Assembly: GCA_025403435.1 (NCBI GenBank)
Contig: CM046347.1
Location: forward strand, 23,262,597-23,326,596
Reading direction: 5' to 3'
Length of the DNA: 64,000 nt
Origin: Artocarpus heterophyllus
Lineage: Eukaryota > Streptophyta > Magnoliopsida > Rosales > Moraceae
Shown here: positions 63,839 through 64,000 of the stretch, in pieces
Layout: each line of letters starts with the position of its first letter
Numbering within the stretch: position 1 is the first letter of the stretch
Notes under the pieces: model-generated
Told to the model about the DNA's origin: nothing
Seen by the model: only the letters and a program-made list of their open reading frames with translations
Databases searched by the model: none
Position numbers and translations under genes: made by a program

Positions 63839-64000
63839 GTGTTTTGATCCAATTTCCAAAAAAATGCACGTCACCATGGATACATCCTTTTTTGAGCATC
63901 TCACGTTTTTCTCTCCTCATCTTCAGGGGGAGAATAAATCCAAAGAAGATTCGGTGCAGGTGGTAGAAGAAGTGCTTTCAAAGTTCAAACCTGATTTTGA
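63839..64000 (+). pseudogene. Element L pol continuation at window edge
   Basis: In the new frame the sequence continues GYAPNQKGYKCFDPISKKMH, MDTSFFEHLTFFSPHLQGE, the linker between integrase and RT seen in the sister elements. RT and the 3' LTR are outside the window. Confidence 0.8.

Larger units (their letters stand above)
61253..64000 (+). mobile_element. Copia LTR retrotransposon L (inside I; truncated by window end)
   Basis: Plus-strand Copia inserted in the protease/integrase junction of I. 5' LTR 61253-61494, primer site tggtatcagagc (61495-61506), long Gag-Pol frame to the window end. The predicted TSD is AGAAT (61248-61252); the other copy is outside. Gag subtype as in B and K. 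Confidence 0.92.

Noticed and set aside
1..64000. Host genes captured inside the retrotransposons
   Set aside because: Every long open frame in the nests is explained by Gag, protease, integrase, RT or RNase H. No extra domain was seen apart from the chromodomain of E, which belongs to its family.

Overview
This is a nuclear chromosome segment of a flowering plant, most likely a eudicot. It holds one recognisable host gene with GT/AG introns, AT-rich spacer, and a very dense set of nested LTR retrotransposons. I cannot name the species. I see no rRNA, tRNA or CRISPR array.

Region 1 (1-3.6 kb) is AT-rich spacer ending in a short promoter. Region 2 (3639-25714) is a plant RHL1 gene (ROOT HAIRLESS 1 / HYP7, a DNA-binding partner of plant topoisomerase VI), readable as nine in-phase exons. 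Its intron 2 is about 17.6 kb because it holds a three-level Copia nest. Element A (+, 6118-21366, TSD GTGAG) contains B (-, 10448-20696, TSD GATCT), which contains C (-, 11571-16676, TSD GAAAA). Intron 6 carries a probable solo LTR. The 3' end of RHL1 is uncertain.

Region 3 (about 26.3-64 kb) is almost wholly retrotransposon. The outermost layer is a decayed minus-strand Copia, F, cut into pieces by later arrivals. These are: Tork-like Copia D (-, 27523-41741, TSD GATTG), which itself contains an intact chromodomain Gypsy element E (-, 30958-39797, TSD GATCA, 1968-bp LTRs that look identical); Copia G (-, 41787-47201, TSD TGTAT), with one uninterrupted 1.5-kb-codon polyprotein; and the 5' end of a plus-strand element H (47370 onward). 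H appears to be interrupted by Copia I (-). I contains J (+, 48761-58928, TSD CATTG), which contains K (-, 52437-57536, TSD AGAAA). I is also interrupted by L (+, 61253 to the window end). The deepest chain, F > H > I > J > K, is five levels, with the H/I step the least certain.

Apart from D and E, the elements with enough sequence to judge share a layout: LTRs of about 210-290 bp, a primer site resembling initiator Met-tRNA, Gag with a zinc knuckle, aspartic protease, integrase, RT and RNase H in Copia order, and a polypurine tract overlapping the end of pol. They form two Gag subtypes (A, C, G, J versus B, K, L). Most have stops or frameshifts; E and G look coding-intact. No capture of host genes was seen. 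The main points of interest are the RHL1 gene swollen by nested transposons, the depth of nesting, repeated insertion into the RT part of older elements (twice at nearly the same codon), and elements with TG..TA rather than TG..CA LTR ends.
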